Shown here: in pieces, positions 24,701 through 36,519 of the stretch | How the letters are laid out: every line of letters starts with the position of its first letter | How positions within the stretch are numbered: position 1 is the first letter of the stretch | Source: Acholoe squamosa | Lineage: Eukaryota > Annelida > Polychaeta > Phyllodocida > Polynoidae | Direction of reading: 5' to 3' | Assembly: GCA_949317995.1 (NCBI GenBank) | Contig: OX439045.1 | Location: forward strand, 47,387,693 to 47,451,692 | Length of the DNA: 64,000 nt | Made by a program: the position numbers and the translations under genes | The notes under the pieces: generated by a model | What the model was told of the DNA's origin: nothing | Database searches by the model: none | What the model saw: only the letters and a program-made list of their open reading frames with translations

Positions 24701-24920
24701 GACCAAAATTTTGGATGGCCAGTTAGTCATTAGTGACAATGGCTTGTTGCCATATGCCAATAGCCATTTGCCAATAATTTTCAATTAGCAAATGGCAACT
24801 GTCATGACTGGCAATTGGCAAACCCATGGCAAATGTCAACCTATATAAGTGGCAATTAGCAACCCCTGATCACAAGTCATGAGTGTGCAATTGGCAGATG
24901 GCAATCTGCAAATGGCCACA

Positions 24921-25562
24921 TGTTGCATCCGCCTTCCATACCATGGAAGGCCAGTGTAGGGGCACGGTTTAGTATTAGCATCTATAGCTTGCGAGTTGAT
25001 TAGTTTCCAAGTGGGGCATCTTTTCGGGTTGAGGCTGGTTACGTCCGGTGGATGGTGGCAGAACTGTCCTCCAGGCTTCCTGGCTTAAACAGGAGGGGTC
25101 ACCACCCAAGCCCTGTGACTATATAATAGTCGGGTCGAAGCTAGTGGGGCAGAATCCTCCTGGATTCTGTACGAACTCCTTAAGACCTCCCTGACTCCGA
25201 AACCTTACCTGGTAGTCATAAATAAGAATTATACGAACAGTGATACAACCACTCGGAATACCTTTAGCTTCCTGTATGTTAGGATATTGAATAAAACTTG
25301 TTGCCTTCTGAACCAGACATTCTTGTATTCCTGATCCTTTCCGAACAAGTAGCCAGCCAATCTGAGATTGAACCATCACACTGGTGCTGTGACCAGGATT
25401 CGGTTTTAAGAAGTGTGCAGCCCTGTCTGAACAAGAAGGAATTCAGTATCCGGAGGGTGAGTTCCTGAGAGACCATGAGGCCTCAGGTACAGCCTATCAG
25501 GATTATAGGGACCCATCTCGGAATGAACAAGTAGCCAGCCAATCTGAGATTGAACCATTACA
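24921..25562 (+). mobile_element. LTR-element remnant: 460-bp LTR, primer-site-like sequence, stub of second LTR
   Basis: A candidate LTR runs 24921 (TGTTGC) to 25380 (ending TCACA). It has a TATA-like CTATATAATAG near 25118 and AATAAAA near 25290. It is followed by CTGGTGCTGTGACCAGGAT, which resembles LTR-element primer-binding sites. The last 38 bases of the LTR (AACAAGTAGCCAGCC onward) recur at 25524-25562. No target duplication or coding region is seen, so this is a deletion derivative. Confidence 0.5.
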
Positions 25563-26138
25563 CTCGATAGAATAACGTGAAATAGGGGTCAGTCATGAAA
25601 CTTGATTACTTTATACTAATGATGGTGGAGTAAGGTGAATTAAGTGATTTCTCTGTTGACATTTCTATTCTTTTGACATTCTATGGAATGAAACCAAGAT
25701 CAATATGGGATTTGGGGACATTTGTCAGAACAATTGATTGTGAGAGTGTGCTTATAGTCCATGTTAGTGCTGCTACCTGGTGTGTATCTGACATACAAGT
25801 CTCTAAGCATATTGATGATATGTAAATACCTAGTATTCAATGTGTATAAACTCTAAACATGTGTGTTGACGCTGGGGAGAACGGAGACATTGGAGACTGT
25901 CTCACCCTGTCTATACTACTATATAGAGGGACAACACTGAGAGTGTGTCGGAGTCTAGTTCCTCGCCCATGATAACACCATTGCCCCATGTCAGATCTAG
26001 ATCTGATAATAGTTATTTATTTTTTCTAAACGGCAGCATTCTATTCATAAGTATGCCAGACACAGGAAGCATACAAAACAAAGACTGATATAAGCTTTTG
26101 GCTTGAGTTTACTGTCGAAGCTGACTCACATTCTTTTG
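25563..26138. repeat. Fragment related to the CACTGCAAAAA element
   Basis: The reverse complement of 25770-25860 matches 11345-11440, including ACTAGGT and CACACCAGGTAGCAGCAC, with substitutions. Ends were not found. The block is absent from duplication copy A. Confidence 0.5.
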
Positions 26139-27450
26139 GAGAAATAAAAAATCACTTGCAATCCTGCTTTAATTTGAGCAGTTTAGATTAATTCCTCAGA
26201 GCCGTATGCAATTAAACTTGATGAATTGGACAGGTTCTCTTCCAAATTCTTAACACAAACCCCACAGACTGGGTTCAATAAACACTTAGAGTATGACTAC
26301 ATTGTAGAACCAATATGAGTATGGATATATCAGAAGACATTATATAGAATAAGTAATTAAGCTGACCGATTGATGACTGCCTATTTTAGTGCTATCCATA
26401 ATCACCTAGATCTTAAGAAAAAACTGTAAAGAAAACCAGCACGGAGGTATTTATCGAATAAATCATTTTTCTTCTGATATAGGATGCGCATAAAATTAAT
26501 GAGTTCATTTAAATGGTTCAACCACCTGTGCCTTCCTACTATTATATCAACAATACACTGTGATGGACATTTTATACCTGTGTACTTCTACTTTGATCTC
26601 AGCAAACCTTTAGTAAAAAACAAACTTCACAGTTTGTGTTTAGGTTATTCATTGATTAGCCCGACTTCCACTTTATTTTTAGAACACTGTCATTGGCCAC
26701 CGGGGGAGGGGGGCTCTACAATGATAATGTGGGCAGTAGCGGAAGCTGAACAAACTCTCTCCAATTATAACCAACACACACCCATGGAGAATCTGGTTCA
26801 CGAATAAGGCGACAGTATGACAGACACGGTTTTAGAGGACAAAATCACATGAATTATTTTCACAAAATTACCAATACAAATCTCTATGAATATATTCACA
26901 TCGAAATTAGTGTACCGTAATACATTGAGAATGCTTTATCCAGTGGTGATCCAATCGAAAGATTTACACACAGTATTCTAGTTCTAGGTGAACCACAGCT
27001 TCACTCTATATTTTGTACTGGGGCACCATGTGACTGTCTGATGAGATATGCTTAGCTGTGCTTGTGCAGGCCAATCCAGGAAATATATACCTCAATGAAA
27101 ATAGACGGCTAATATGAATCCATGCTAAATTGGTAAGTATACATGAGTAGACTTATATTTAGCCACTGCTATCTTATATGATCTTTATTGATAATATGGG
27201 AAAGCGAGATTCATGGTTATTTCAATGTCTTTTAGATGTATTGTGAAGTTTATTGTCTAGGCCTACATATGAATGTAAAAGTAGGGAAAGCAATGTGACC
27301 CTAAAGAGGCCCTAAATTACATAAAGCATGGGGAGAATTTGATCACATAAAGTAATATGATAACAGTCCATCACAAATATGGTAGCCTGAATGATGTATA
27401 AGATACCTCAGCCAATTAGGAAATACAACTATCGATTTTAAATGACCTAC

Positions 27451-27714
27451 TACATTGAAAACCTGGACGGTCCAAAACTCGTCAGTGGTGACATGTTTAT
27501 GTCCTCAGGTTGACAATAACTAAAACTACAACTTTAGGTGGTCGAAATGACGACTTTAGGTCGTCATCCTGACCACCTAAGTCATCAGTAGGACGTCTGT
27601 GTATTGTCAGTATTGTCATACTAAAGTCATAATTTTGATCACCTAAAATTGTGGATTTAGGTATTCGACAAGATCACCACTGACAAGTTTTGGATCTTCC
27701 CGGTTTTCAGTGTA
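27451..27714. mobile_element. 264-bp MITE with about 45-bp TIRs, copy B only
   Basis: The left end reads TACATTGAAAACCTGG...GGTCCAAAACT and is inverted at the right end, which finishes TTTTCAGTGTA. The matching place in copy A (about 18312) is an empty site. It is non-coding. Confidence 0.8.
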
Positions 27715-28863
27715 GGATTTTGCCCCCATCCTGACCCTTGAATGACCTCAGAGTGCTGAGGTGGTGACCTTCTAATCAGTGGTCTTCACACAACTGACCA
27801 ATCGGCCACACCTCATTGACCACCTGGTTTGGTGCCCTCTTCATTGACCTCACTTCCAGTTCCAGTTGAGGTGCCCTCTGCTGGTCATTCCACAAAGCAC
27901 CATAAGGAAACTATGAGCTAGAATGCATGAGAGTGTCAAAATTGATATATTCTTTTTTCTCTTCTTCACAAATTAGAATCAACCACTGATAGCATTTTGC
28001 TCTGCCTTTTTATGTCAGTAATGTCACTGATCAGTTAACAGTTACATATGGAGTTGTCACTCTGCATCTCTGGGTCTTTCTAGCTCAGTGAATTACCTGT
28101 AGGAACCGCTGCTTATGAGAAATTATGATTGATAAAATAAATATACTTATTTTGTCTTCAAACATTCAACAAACAGCAGCAGCATTGCATAGAGGCACAG
28201 GACAAACCTGGTCACCCCATTCCCACCACTAAACAGAGAATGATGGATTTGACATTGATCTATGGCTGGAGTAGCCTGGAGCATAGGAATACCCCGACAT
28301 TGAGCGATTGCTCCTTTTAAGTCATTTTCTCTAAGCTGATTTACTTGGGAGGCGCTGTAACTACTACCGGAGTGTGAAGTATTACAATGTGTGTTAAGTG
28401 AATTTATTGAGATTACAAATAGGCCCATTTTATCAACCCTTAACTTTAAATAAAGGGAGTGCTTGATTCACAATCTCACAGCGATTGATACCGACCTATT
28501 TCTTTATGCATTCTATTTAATTTCCAAGAAAGGGCCTCATTTCCTCATGGCCAGGTTACCATAGGAACACTACCAGAGCTGCAGACAAATATATTACTCT
28601 GTCACACATTGTTATGTTAGTTCAATAGTAAAGACTACGTTATTGTCAGTAGTATAGGGAATTGGCGAATTGGCTATGGCAGCTGGCTATAGAAATTAAA
28701 TAAAGGATTTGCAAAGATGGATAGATAAAATAAAATGGGTAGAGATACATCGGTACATGGAGAGAAGGCTTATTTTTTTTTCCACCTGAGTCTCTCTGCC
28801 CTAGGTCTCTATGGCTGTCTGTGTCACTGTCCGTCTCTCTGACTCTGTCTGTCTCTGTCTCTG

Positions 28864-28865
<2 letters not shown>

Positions 28866-28919
<54 letters not shown>

Positions 28920-28926
28920 CCTCTCT
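28866..28926. repeat. (TC)n-rich tract
   Basis: Nearly pure CT repeat. The Arg/Glu-rich minus-strand frame across it is an artefact. Confidence 0.9.
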
Positions 28927-30576
28927 CTGTGTCCACCTTCTATCTTTGGAGTCTATTCTGAGCTTCCTACCTGTAGTGGAGAGTTAATCAATAGCAGGAA
29001 ATTCAGTACTTAGCCCATAACCCTGAATAAATCCAATGAACAGACAAAGCTACTTGACCAAGTCTAGGAATGCGGCTCAGACAGAGGAGGCTGTGGGGTA
29101 TCTGTTAGGATGGTACTCCATCATGAGTGGCTCAGGAAACAGACACCTGGGGAGCATTAGATAGGTGCATAAGTGGTAAATCTTTATGACAATACATCTC
29201 TAGGAAATCCCATAACTATGCACTGGAGGAATCACTTTATGTGGCACGTATGGTTCCTCTAAAACTACACCAAATCACACTGCAATTTCAAATATGGCAA
29301 TACTGAGGTATAATGTTAATGAATCTAAAATTCTTTACCTAATGACTGATAGTTGACACGTAAGGCTTTCTAATTATATTTTTGCATTTGATAAATATGA
29401 TTTATTTCTCTCCACTATCATGTATTAAAGAATGAGGCATGTATGGTTCCACTTTACCTACACCACAAGATTTTTTAGCAATAACTCCAGGCAGATAAGG
29501 GGAATAGTTTTTGAATTGATCATATATAATGCTAAATATTGGGGGCTAGTGGAAATATAAAAGAATTATACATTTCCAATGCATTTCTCTTTACTTTGCC
29601 CCATACCAGTGGGAGCACTATGAAAATTCTTTTGAAATACCCCATAAAAAGCTTATTATTTTGTAGTCTTCTGCTTTAAATATTAATGATACACGGGCAA
29701 AACCATAGTTTCCAAGCAAGATCCTGACCTTACCCACCTAATGGAAATGAAAAAGATCCAAAACGTTCAATCTTTAGTCACATATACCCCCTTCCCATCA
29801 TGAAAAATGGGTTTGTCCCCATCTTGGTGCTACTGACCAGGTAGATAAATCATTTCTCCCTATGTAGCTATAATTTCTAAGGTGAGGGAATAGTCCTTCC
29901 ACCAAATTAAGGCTTATCTCTGAGAGGTATCTCTTTTTCCATAGGTATGGCATAGGTTTCAGGGGCTGGGTGAGTGCCATGCCCCTGTAGCTGGCTATCC
30001 TACAAGGGCGCCCCCTTGTGATTGTGACTAATGAAACTAGTGTATAGGACTATAAAAACACTGTCGGGAGACAAGCATTCTAAAGTGTCAAGACATGAAC
30101 TATAAAAACCTGCATTTTAAGAACAAGAATTGGTCGAGGGCTTGGCCTGCATCTGATTCAGAGTCTACACAACAACTGGATACTGAGTATTATAAGAAAC
30201 AAGGCATTGTTTTCACATTTTCTATTTTGTTTTAAGAGGTATGTTATTGCGATGACCATTGGCTGTCTATAATCCTGATATATTCAATTGGTTTTTCAGG
30301 TGCCATTATAAATCATATGTCTCTGCATAATATACCTCACCAGGCTGCTTTATTGTAGCCTACTCTCTTCGGAAACTTTATGATAGCTACCCTTTAGATA
30401 TCTAACAGCCTTTGACCCATCATACCCATTATGCTTTTCAGATGATGTCGCTAGCCTTAACAATACATTGAAAAGATTACAAAACTGTAAAAGATTGAGC
30501 AATATCAACTTGACATTTTGTCATATCAGTTTGCAGGATTTTTGTCGATTTAGTTCTGCCATATACAAAAGTCAGC

Positions 30577-30746
30577 CAGTGGTGGATTCAGGATCTGGAA
30601 AAGGAGGGGGCGCGGCCCAAAAGGAAGGGGGCGCACCCCCTATTATCTAAGCAAACTTTGGTGTCCAAAATATGTAATTAAACTCTTAAGTAATGAGAAA
30701 AAAGGGGGGTGCGTGTGCCACAACGCCCTCTCTAAATCCGCCACTG
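30577..30746. mobile_element. 170-bp hAT-like MITE, copy B only
   Basis: The ends CAGTGGTGGATTCAGGATC and CTAAATCCGCCACTG form a hAT-type inverted repeat. AGTCAGC is duplicated on both sides (30570-30576 and 30747-30753), and hAT target duplications are 8 bp. Copy A at about 22858 shows the empty site. Confidence 0.8.
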
Positions 30747-31799
30747 AGTCAGCAGTAAAGCCCAGGTGTTGGGAGTATCATGTAGAAAATGGTGTTACGA
30801 TCTATCGTTGCTGTTCAAATGCAAATTCATCTGTGGAATAGAATGTCTTCTTTCATCTGATAATGGGATAAAACTGCACATTATAACAAAGACATTTTAT
30901 TCCTTCGGCCCCTACTATTATAATACATGCTATCATGATGATTTCCCATTTAATAATGGGATGATGTTTAGATTCTTCTCATCAGAAGTGTTAGTCTTTA
31001 CTGTGCGTCAGATTAAGATTGTTGTACTATACAAACATAATAGTTTATAAAAGAAACACCATGCATGCCACAAATCAGTCACAAGTCATAGTGCACCTAT
31101 ATAGATGAGGTAATTATCAGTATCTCAAGTTAAGATAATTATATTCCCTACATTTATGAGCAATAATATATCATTAATATAGGGAATCTATATATTTTAG
31201 GTGCCTATTAGACACTTCCTCTCATAAACATAAGGATACCTTTAGAGATAAAATAGCTACATCAATATCCAATCTCGTCACTTTTCTAGGAAGCTATTGT
31301 ATTGCTAAAGTTAAATGAGAAGGAAATTGTTTGATCAGAACTGGTAAATTAGAATTTAGGGTAATATTGTACTGGTTGTAGCTTGAGATTGCCCTAAATA
31401 TGGTCTCTTTATGCATCAGAGATATTCTTATCATTGGTTATGAATATGCAGGCGGGCAATATTTGAAAGATTATTTTGGATATCAATCCATTTAATTCAT
31501 GTGTAAGACAACATTATTAAACCAGTTTATAACACAGAGTTCCCTTTTTTCAGGGTTAGACAGCTAACAATATTTCCTTCCATTTCTTAAACAGTGTATG
31601 ATACATACCAAAATATCCACAATGTCACATTCTGGTTCTTAAGCCCACTTTACCAATAGGCTATCTATGTCTTCAACTTTTGGACATGGACTATACAAGG
31701 GCTCAACATTGGTTTTACTACCTGCAATTATCATAATAATAAATCAATATAATAACAGACTATATACAACTGCTTCTATATGAACTTAGCACAATCATT

Positions 31800-33214
31800 C
31801 TACAGCAAACATTGTTGCAAAAAAACAAAAGTATCATTTTCTTCATACAATGTCATGATTCTATTAAACCATACTTTTGTCATTGCCTAGTTCTGTCCTA
31901 CTGATATATATAAAGTCTGCATGCCAATAAAACTGTAGACCTTACCTATACATTGATATCAGACTTTTGTTGTAGCTAACTCTGTCCAGGTACCAGAATC
32001 TTTTTGTGAAGCACAAATAACACTATAACCCCCGTAAAATCTATAATCCAATCTGTCTAAACAAAAATCATAATGAATTCCCTGCAATTCTGGAAAAATT
32101 CCTTGCAATCTAAGTACAGATGGCCTAGATATCGATGTACATTAGTCAGTAAAATACAGTAATATTATGATCTGATCCCTCCTAAGTTTGGCAAGGGACT
32201 CATTTTCCTCGGTATAATGATAGATTCAGTGTTATTAGTCCTCTTCGCAATACAGAGATGACTGTGAGTGAGTATGTTTGCACAGTACACTATCTTATAC
32301 CATGCCCAAGACTCACTCTCCTCCCACATAAAACAAATCTATGCACAAATATATTATACATCTACTTGTATACTTAACTATACACATCTGCAATGTAACA
32401 TTTTACATCCATGGACACGAGGATGAGATGGGCATGAGCCATTGACATATACTGGTACACTGGCCTCATGTACCACTGGGGTAAGGCCACCTACATCATG
32501 TGAAGGTTGAGCTAATGGTCACATAAACTGGCTGTATATATTATTTGGGTAGATACTACCTTTCCTTACATTTGGGATGGTTAGATCGTATTCAGGGAAA
32601 ATTGTTTTGACAGCTCTGATTCTAGCAAACACTGGTCAGATTCCGAGAAACTTGATTTGTCAGCCCAGGCTTGATTTCCAGGATTCCAAACGCATTGTGT
32701 TCACATTTTATAATGGCCATGAGCTAATGCAGCATAGTTATAAATGTTACCTATCAATGAAACATCATGGTCCTCAGTGGTTTAGTATACAAAGTATTGA
32801 ATACCTCACATTATTGGTCAATAGGGAAACCTGATGGACACCGCCTATAACATGCAAAAACGGAAAGAAAAAGCCCAAGTGTTTATGTTTTCCTCAGAAT
32901 CTTACATAGATCTAAATGAGTTAATTGATAAAAATAGTAGGTATCTTCTTGTTTTTCATACTTCTATAACTAAAGTTTTCTTGTGATATTTGGTCCTGTG
33001 AAAAGAATTTTTTTTGTATAGACTGCACATGTAGCACAGGCAGGTCACTTTTATTTCAGTCTCTTAGCACAATATCGCAAATATTGCTTTTAGCCAATTT
33101 AGTTTAGATAATATTATACATACTACTTAGACTTAGCAATGTATATAACTAGACCATCAGACTATTTATGTTAAAAGGGGTTCTCGATTCACTGAAACAT
33201 TTAAATTCAACCTC
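31800..33214. other. No recognised feature
   Basis: Non-coding sequence. The 85-residue frame at 32577-32834 has no family signature and no splice or promoter context that I can support. Confidence 0.4.
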
Positions 33215-33238
33215 AAGCAGTCCAACGTTGGACTGCTT
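33215..33238. repeat. Perfect 24-bp palindrome
   Basis: The half-site AAGCAGTCCAAC is followed immediately by its exact reverse complement. Confidence 0.9.
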
Positions 33239-33304
33239 CTGAACCTAAACCTTACAAAATACTGGTAGTCTGTACTAACGCCACCTCAGTAGCATATTCT
33301 GCAA

Positions 33305-33565
33305 CATCCCCTGCTGAGCAGCATAACCCCCGCTAAACAGTTCAAATCTGTGACAACCCCAGATGAGCATTTCATAGTCTATGATAACCCCAGTTCAGAA
33401 GTTAATTCTGTGACAACCTCAGATGAGCAGTCCAGGTCTATCATAACCTCAGCTGAGCAGTTCATAGTCTGTGACGACCCCAGCTGAGCAGTTCACAGTC
33501 TCTGATAACCCAAGGCTGAGCAGTTCACAGACTCTGATAACCCCAGGCTGAACAATTGAAAAGAT
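33305..33565. repeat. Degenerate tandem repeat of about 31 bp
   Basis: About eight units vary on GAGCAGTTCATAGTCTGTGA followed by TAACCCCAGCT. The array lies just past the 3' end of the GTDC1-like gene. Confidence 0.8.
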
Positions 33566-33603
33566 ATAACAATACCAGGGTGAGCAGCTTTACCCTGGTA
33601 CTT

Positions 33604-33681
33604 TTATTTCTCCATTGTGGCAGTGAGCAATGCCTTGCATTCCGCCTCCAAAGATGCCCAGCTGTACCGGTCAAAGTTGAA
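33604..33681 (-). pseudogene. GTDC1: GTDC1-like terminal exon
   Basis: The acceptor TTTTCAG precedes 33681. The 26 codons end in TAA at 33604-33606. The protein holds YSWASLEAECKALLTA, matching the family C-terminus (FSWAALHGKFRSLL in human). It joins in phase 0 to the exon ending at 34038. This exon itself is intact. Confidence 0.85.
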
Positions 33682-34037
33682 CTGAAAAGACAAAATAATC
33701 TTTTTTGCAATATCTGGCACTTTGGCCACATCTTAAAACAACATTTATTATCTCAAGCTAGACTTTTTTTAAAAGTTTAAAATGTCATGAGAATTCTTGC
33801 TAAAGCTAGCAATCATATGTCCACTCTAAATGCCCATCACAAAAGGCAATAAATTGAGGTGGAAAGTAGCGTGGTACATGAAAGTGAACATTCCAGGATC
33901 TTAATAATTATCAAACAACATTTTTGACTTAAGTAAATGCTTTGAATACGGTATTCAATTTGACCTTTGTATGTTCAAAGAGCAGTAGCTAATGAAATTT
34001 GCAGCATAATTGAGAGAATTAAACAAGGCCAGCCTAC

Positions 34038-34129
34038 CTGAGTAGCACGATTTCTGACTAACAATGGATGTTTACAAAACTGGTGTAATATTTTGGTGAG
34101 CTGATTTGTTGTGTTGTATAAGCATTCTC
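34038..34129 (-). pseudogene. GTDC1: GTDC1-like exon (penultimate)
   Basis: The acceptor CTTACAG and donor CAG|GTAGG bound 92 bases. They read ECLYNTTNQLTKIL and QFCKHP, like human YLYSTPEQLSKRLQNFCKRP. The phase-1 join with the upstream exon donor (CCTA|GTAAGT) fits exactly. No stops are present. Confidence 0.85.
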
Positions 34130-34404
34130 CTGTAAGGGAAATAAAGTAGTCAGTTACATTCACGAGACCTTATAAAATGCAATCAAAAGGAATCAATGTC
34201 GGGAAAAGGTGTGAAACAAATTGCAAACAGAAGTTTTATTATCTATCACAAGCTCATCGGTGCCTGTAGATAAATCAATAAGAGACATAATACCACAATT
34301 GGAAACTTGCTACACATATAAAAAAAAAAAAAATCTATTAGCCTCTTTAGGTGAACGACAAAAATTTCAAAAACATATAAAAGACGAGGTGATTTTGTAC
34401 TTAC

Positions 34405-34475
34405 TAGGAAAGATTTCTTGGTATACAAGGTCATTTGGACAAAGAAGGTAGCACCCGAGATACGCCATCTCTAAC
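34405..34475 (-). pseudogene. GTDC1: GTDC1-like exon with damaged 5' edge
   Basis: It codes [17 protein letters not shown], matching human GCYPLCPKDLVYPEIFP. The residues that should link it to HEFFG (GVAML in the family) are missing. With the acceptor at 34475 the join is out of frame. With an alternative AG five bases in, the frame is kept but the second Glu of the EX7E motif is displaced. The donor CCTA|GTAAGT is strong. Confidence 0.75.
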
Positions 34476-34567
34476 CTGAAATCATATCAACTAATGAAAT
34501 CATCTTAATTGAATTCGAAAGAGAACACTAAGCGAACACTAAGAGCTTTTCAATTCAAAATATATAC

Positions 34568-34652
34568 CAAAGAACTCATGTTTGGCTGTAGAGACAACGA
34601 CATCAGCTGTATCCAGTACCTGGCAGTACTCAGACTTAGATGACATGTATCC
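34568..34652 (-). pseudogene. GTDC1: GTDC1-like exon carrying STAKHEFFG
   Basis: 85 bases, acceptor TATGTAG, donor TTTG|GTATAT. It reads [20 protein letters not shown], close to the human segment [20 protein letters not shown]. It includes the first Glu of the GT4 EX7E motif. No stops are present. Confidence 0.85.
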
Positions 34653-35237
34653 CTACATACTGATATGGTCCGACAACTTACTTCTCCTTAGCAACACTGA
34701 ATATAGCTGTAAGTGAAGAAAAAGGGTAATTATTTACAAATGTGCACAATAACAGGTACAAAAGCAGTGTATTTCAGTTAAGGCCTGTATAAAAAGCAAG
34801 GTTTAGTCTGTTGGGATCTTGCTGTCTTAGGTTCTGTGTGGAAATTTGAAATGACTCGGAAATAAAAATGGCTACTGTATAAAGCTTTAGACCTACATAA
34901 CATAGAATGTATGTCTATGTCCTTGGGGAAGCAATCTGAATTCTGACAGATTCCTTACATTCAGCCGAACATTTACTTTTAAGATTATTGATCATTATTG
35001 ATCATTTTGTGCTGATATCAGAAGTCTGCTAAATGCAAAAATCAAGGTCTGCAAATGATGGTCAATTAAGAACTGAAGGACATAATATTTTCAACTTTTG
35101 ATTTATCATTAAAATGGTAATAATCAAATGCCACTCCTAATAGTATAACAACTGTGTTTACAAGCTCAGTCCAGCTCATCTACCGGTTATAACCTTATGA
35201 TGCCAAAAGTAAATCTTCTATATCTTTCTTCTAATGG

Positions 35238-35403
35238 TCTATTTAGGACTCAAATGAACAATGCTTTCCACTTCTTTGAGCCAATGTTGAGATTTTAATT
35301 ATTTAATTATTTAGCTGCATCACGCTGAGTCATACTCAGTCTATTTAGGACTCAAATGAACAGTGCTTTCCACTTCTTTGAGCCAATGTTGAGATTTTAA
35401 TTA
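35238..35403. repeat. Tandem duplication, about 101-bp period
   Basis: The segment GTCTATTTAGGACTCAAATG through TTGAGATTTTAATTA occurs at 35238 and again at 35339 with one difference. AGCTGCATCACGCTGAG (about 35315) recurs near 35887. Confidence 0.8.
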
Positions 35404-36519
35404 GATTTCTGAGTCTCAATTTACGTTAACTATAACTATGGGAAATATTTGGACCCCAAAGACTGACACATGGGGGATGGGGGGGGATAAGAATCGTTTC
35501 TGTATGTGCCCTTATTTTAAGCCAAAATTCATAGATTGAACTGAAGACAAGTAGTTTTATTACCTTCCCTGTTATTCCTTTCAATAACATAAGGAACTAG
35601 TGATTAATCCATTTCTACTAATCCTGGTATCTAATTCAAGGCCTGTGTCCATCTCAAGGTGAATCTACCCTATGCCTACTGCTGCAATCAGCAGTGTGTA
35701 AACATAGGACTATGTGGTGTGGGAATAGTGTGACAAACATCTTTGCATTCAGTCCTACTTACATCAGTCCTGGTATCATGGTATGAGTGACAGACAGTTA
35801 ACCTTTAAAAGGCTACATGATGCCTTCAGGTTAATATTCCTTGGTTGTCATGAACCACCAATGCAGTGTTGGCGAGTCTTCACTGCATAGCTGCATCACG
35901 CTGAGCCTTCAGGACTATAACAATCAATTTAATAAGGTCAACATGATGCATTGATATTGCTCTGGCAAGTTACTCACGTTCATGCATCTTGACTTACAAT
36001 GGACATGATGCATTAATGTGGCCATGATGCATTAATGTGGCCATAAAAGGACTATCGTGGGGGGGGGAGGAAATAAGGCTGTCTGTATACTGTACATGAT
36101 ATAGCTTATGATGAATGAGTAGAGTCCAAACTTATGCCTATCAAATGCAATTATTTGAGCAGTGGATGTGGTTGGTCTTGCATAATGACTACGATAATTA
36201 GTAGATGATGATAAGCACCGAATCACATTTATTTTTTGTTCTGATTTTCATAAAATGCATACCCAAGATCCTTCATGATCATGTAACAGTCTACAGAATG
36301 GGCCATCCAAAAGGGTCTTAATTTCATCTTTTCTAGTCCCTTTTTTGTCTATTATAAATATATGTGTGACATATTCTTCAATTGTTTAGTTTTCTCGCCA
36401 TATCATACTGACTTAAACTGTCAAAATGGCATTAAATAACTATTATTCACTCATTCCATACAGGATCTTAGGAAAAGTATACAGTACTTTCAGCAGAATG
36501 TATACATTGCAGCTAAACC

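Larger units (their letters stand above)
23915..31800. repeat. Segmental duplication, copy B
   Basis: This is the direct tandem partner of 16505-23914. Insertions seen in B only are the LTR-bearing block 24921-25562 with adjoining sequence to about 26138, a TIR MITE at 27451-27714, a TC-rich tract near 28866, and a hAT-like MITE at 30577-30746. The section 29158-30048 has no counterpart in A. No gene was recognised. Confidence 0.85.

Noticed and set aside
28646..28936. Arg/Glu-rich minus-strand frame
   Set aside because: It comes from a (TC)n tract; no other coding evidence.
32577..32834. 85-residue plus-strand frame as a gene
   Set aside because: Length is within chance expectation for this sequence and no motif or context supports it.
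33305..33565. Regular tandem repeats considered as a CRISPR array
   Set aside because: The units are degenerate with no distinct spacers, and the genome is eukaryotic.
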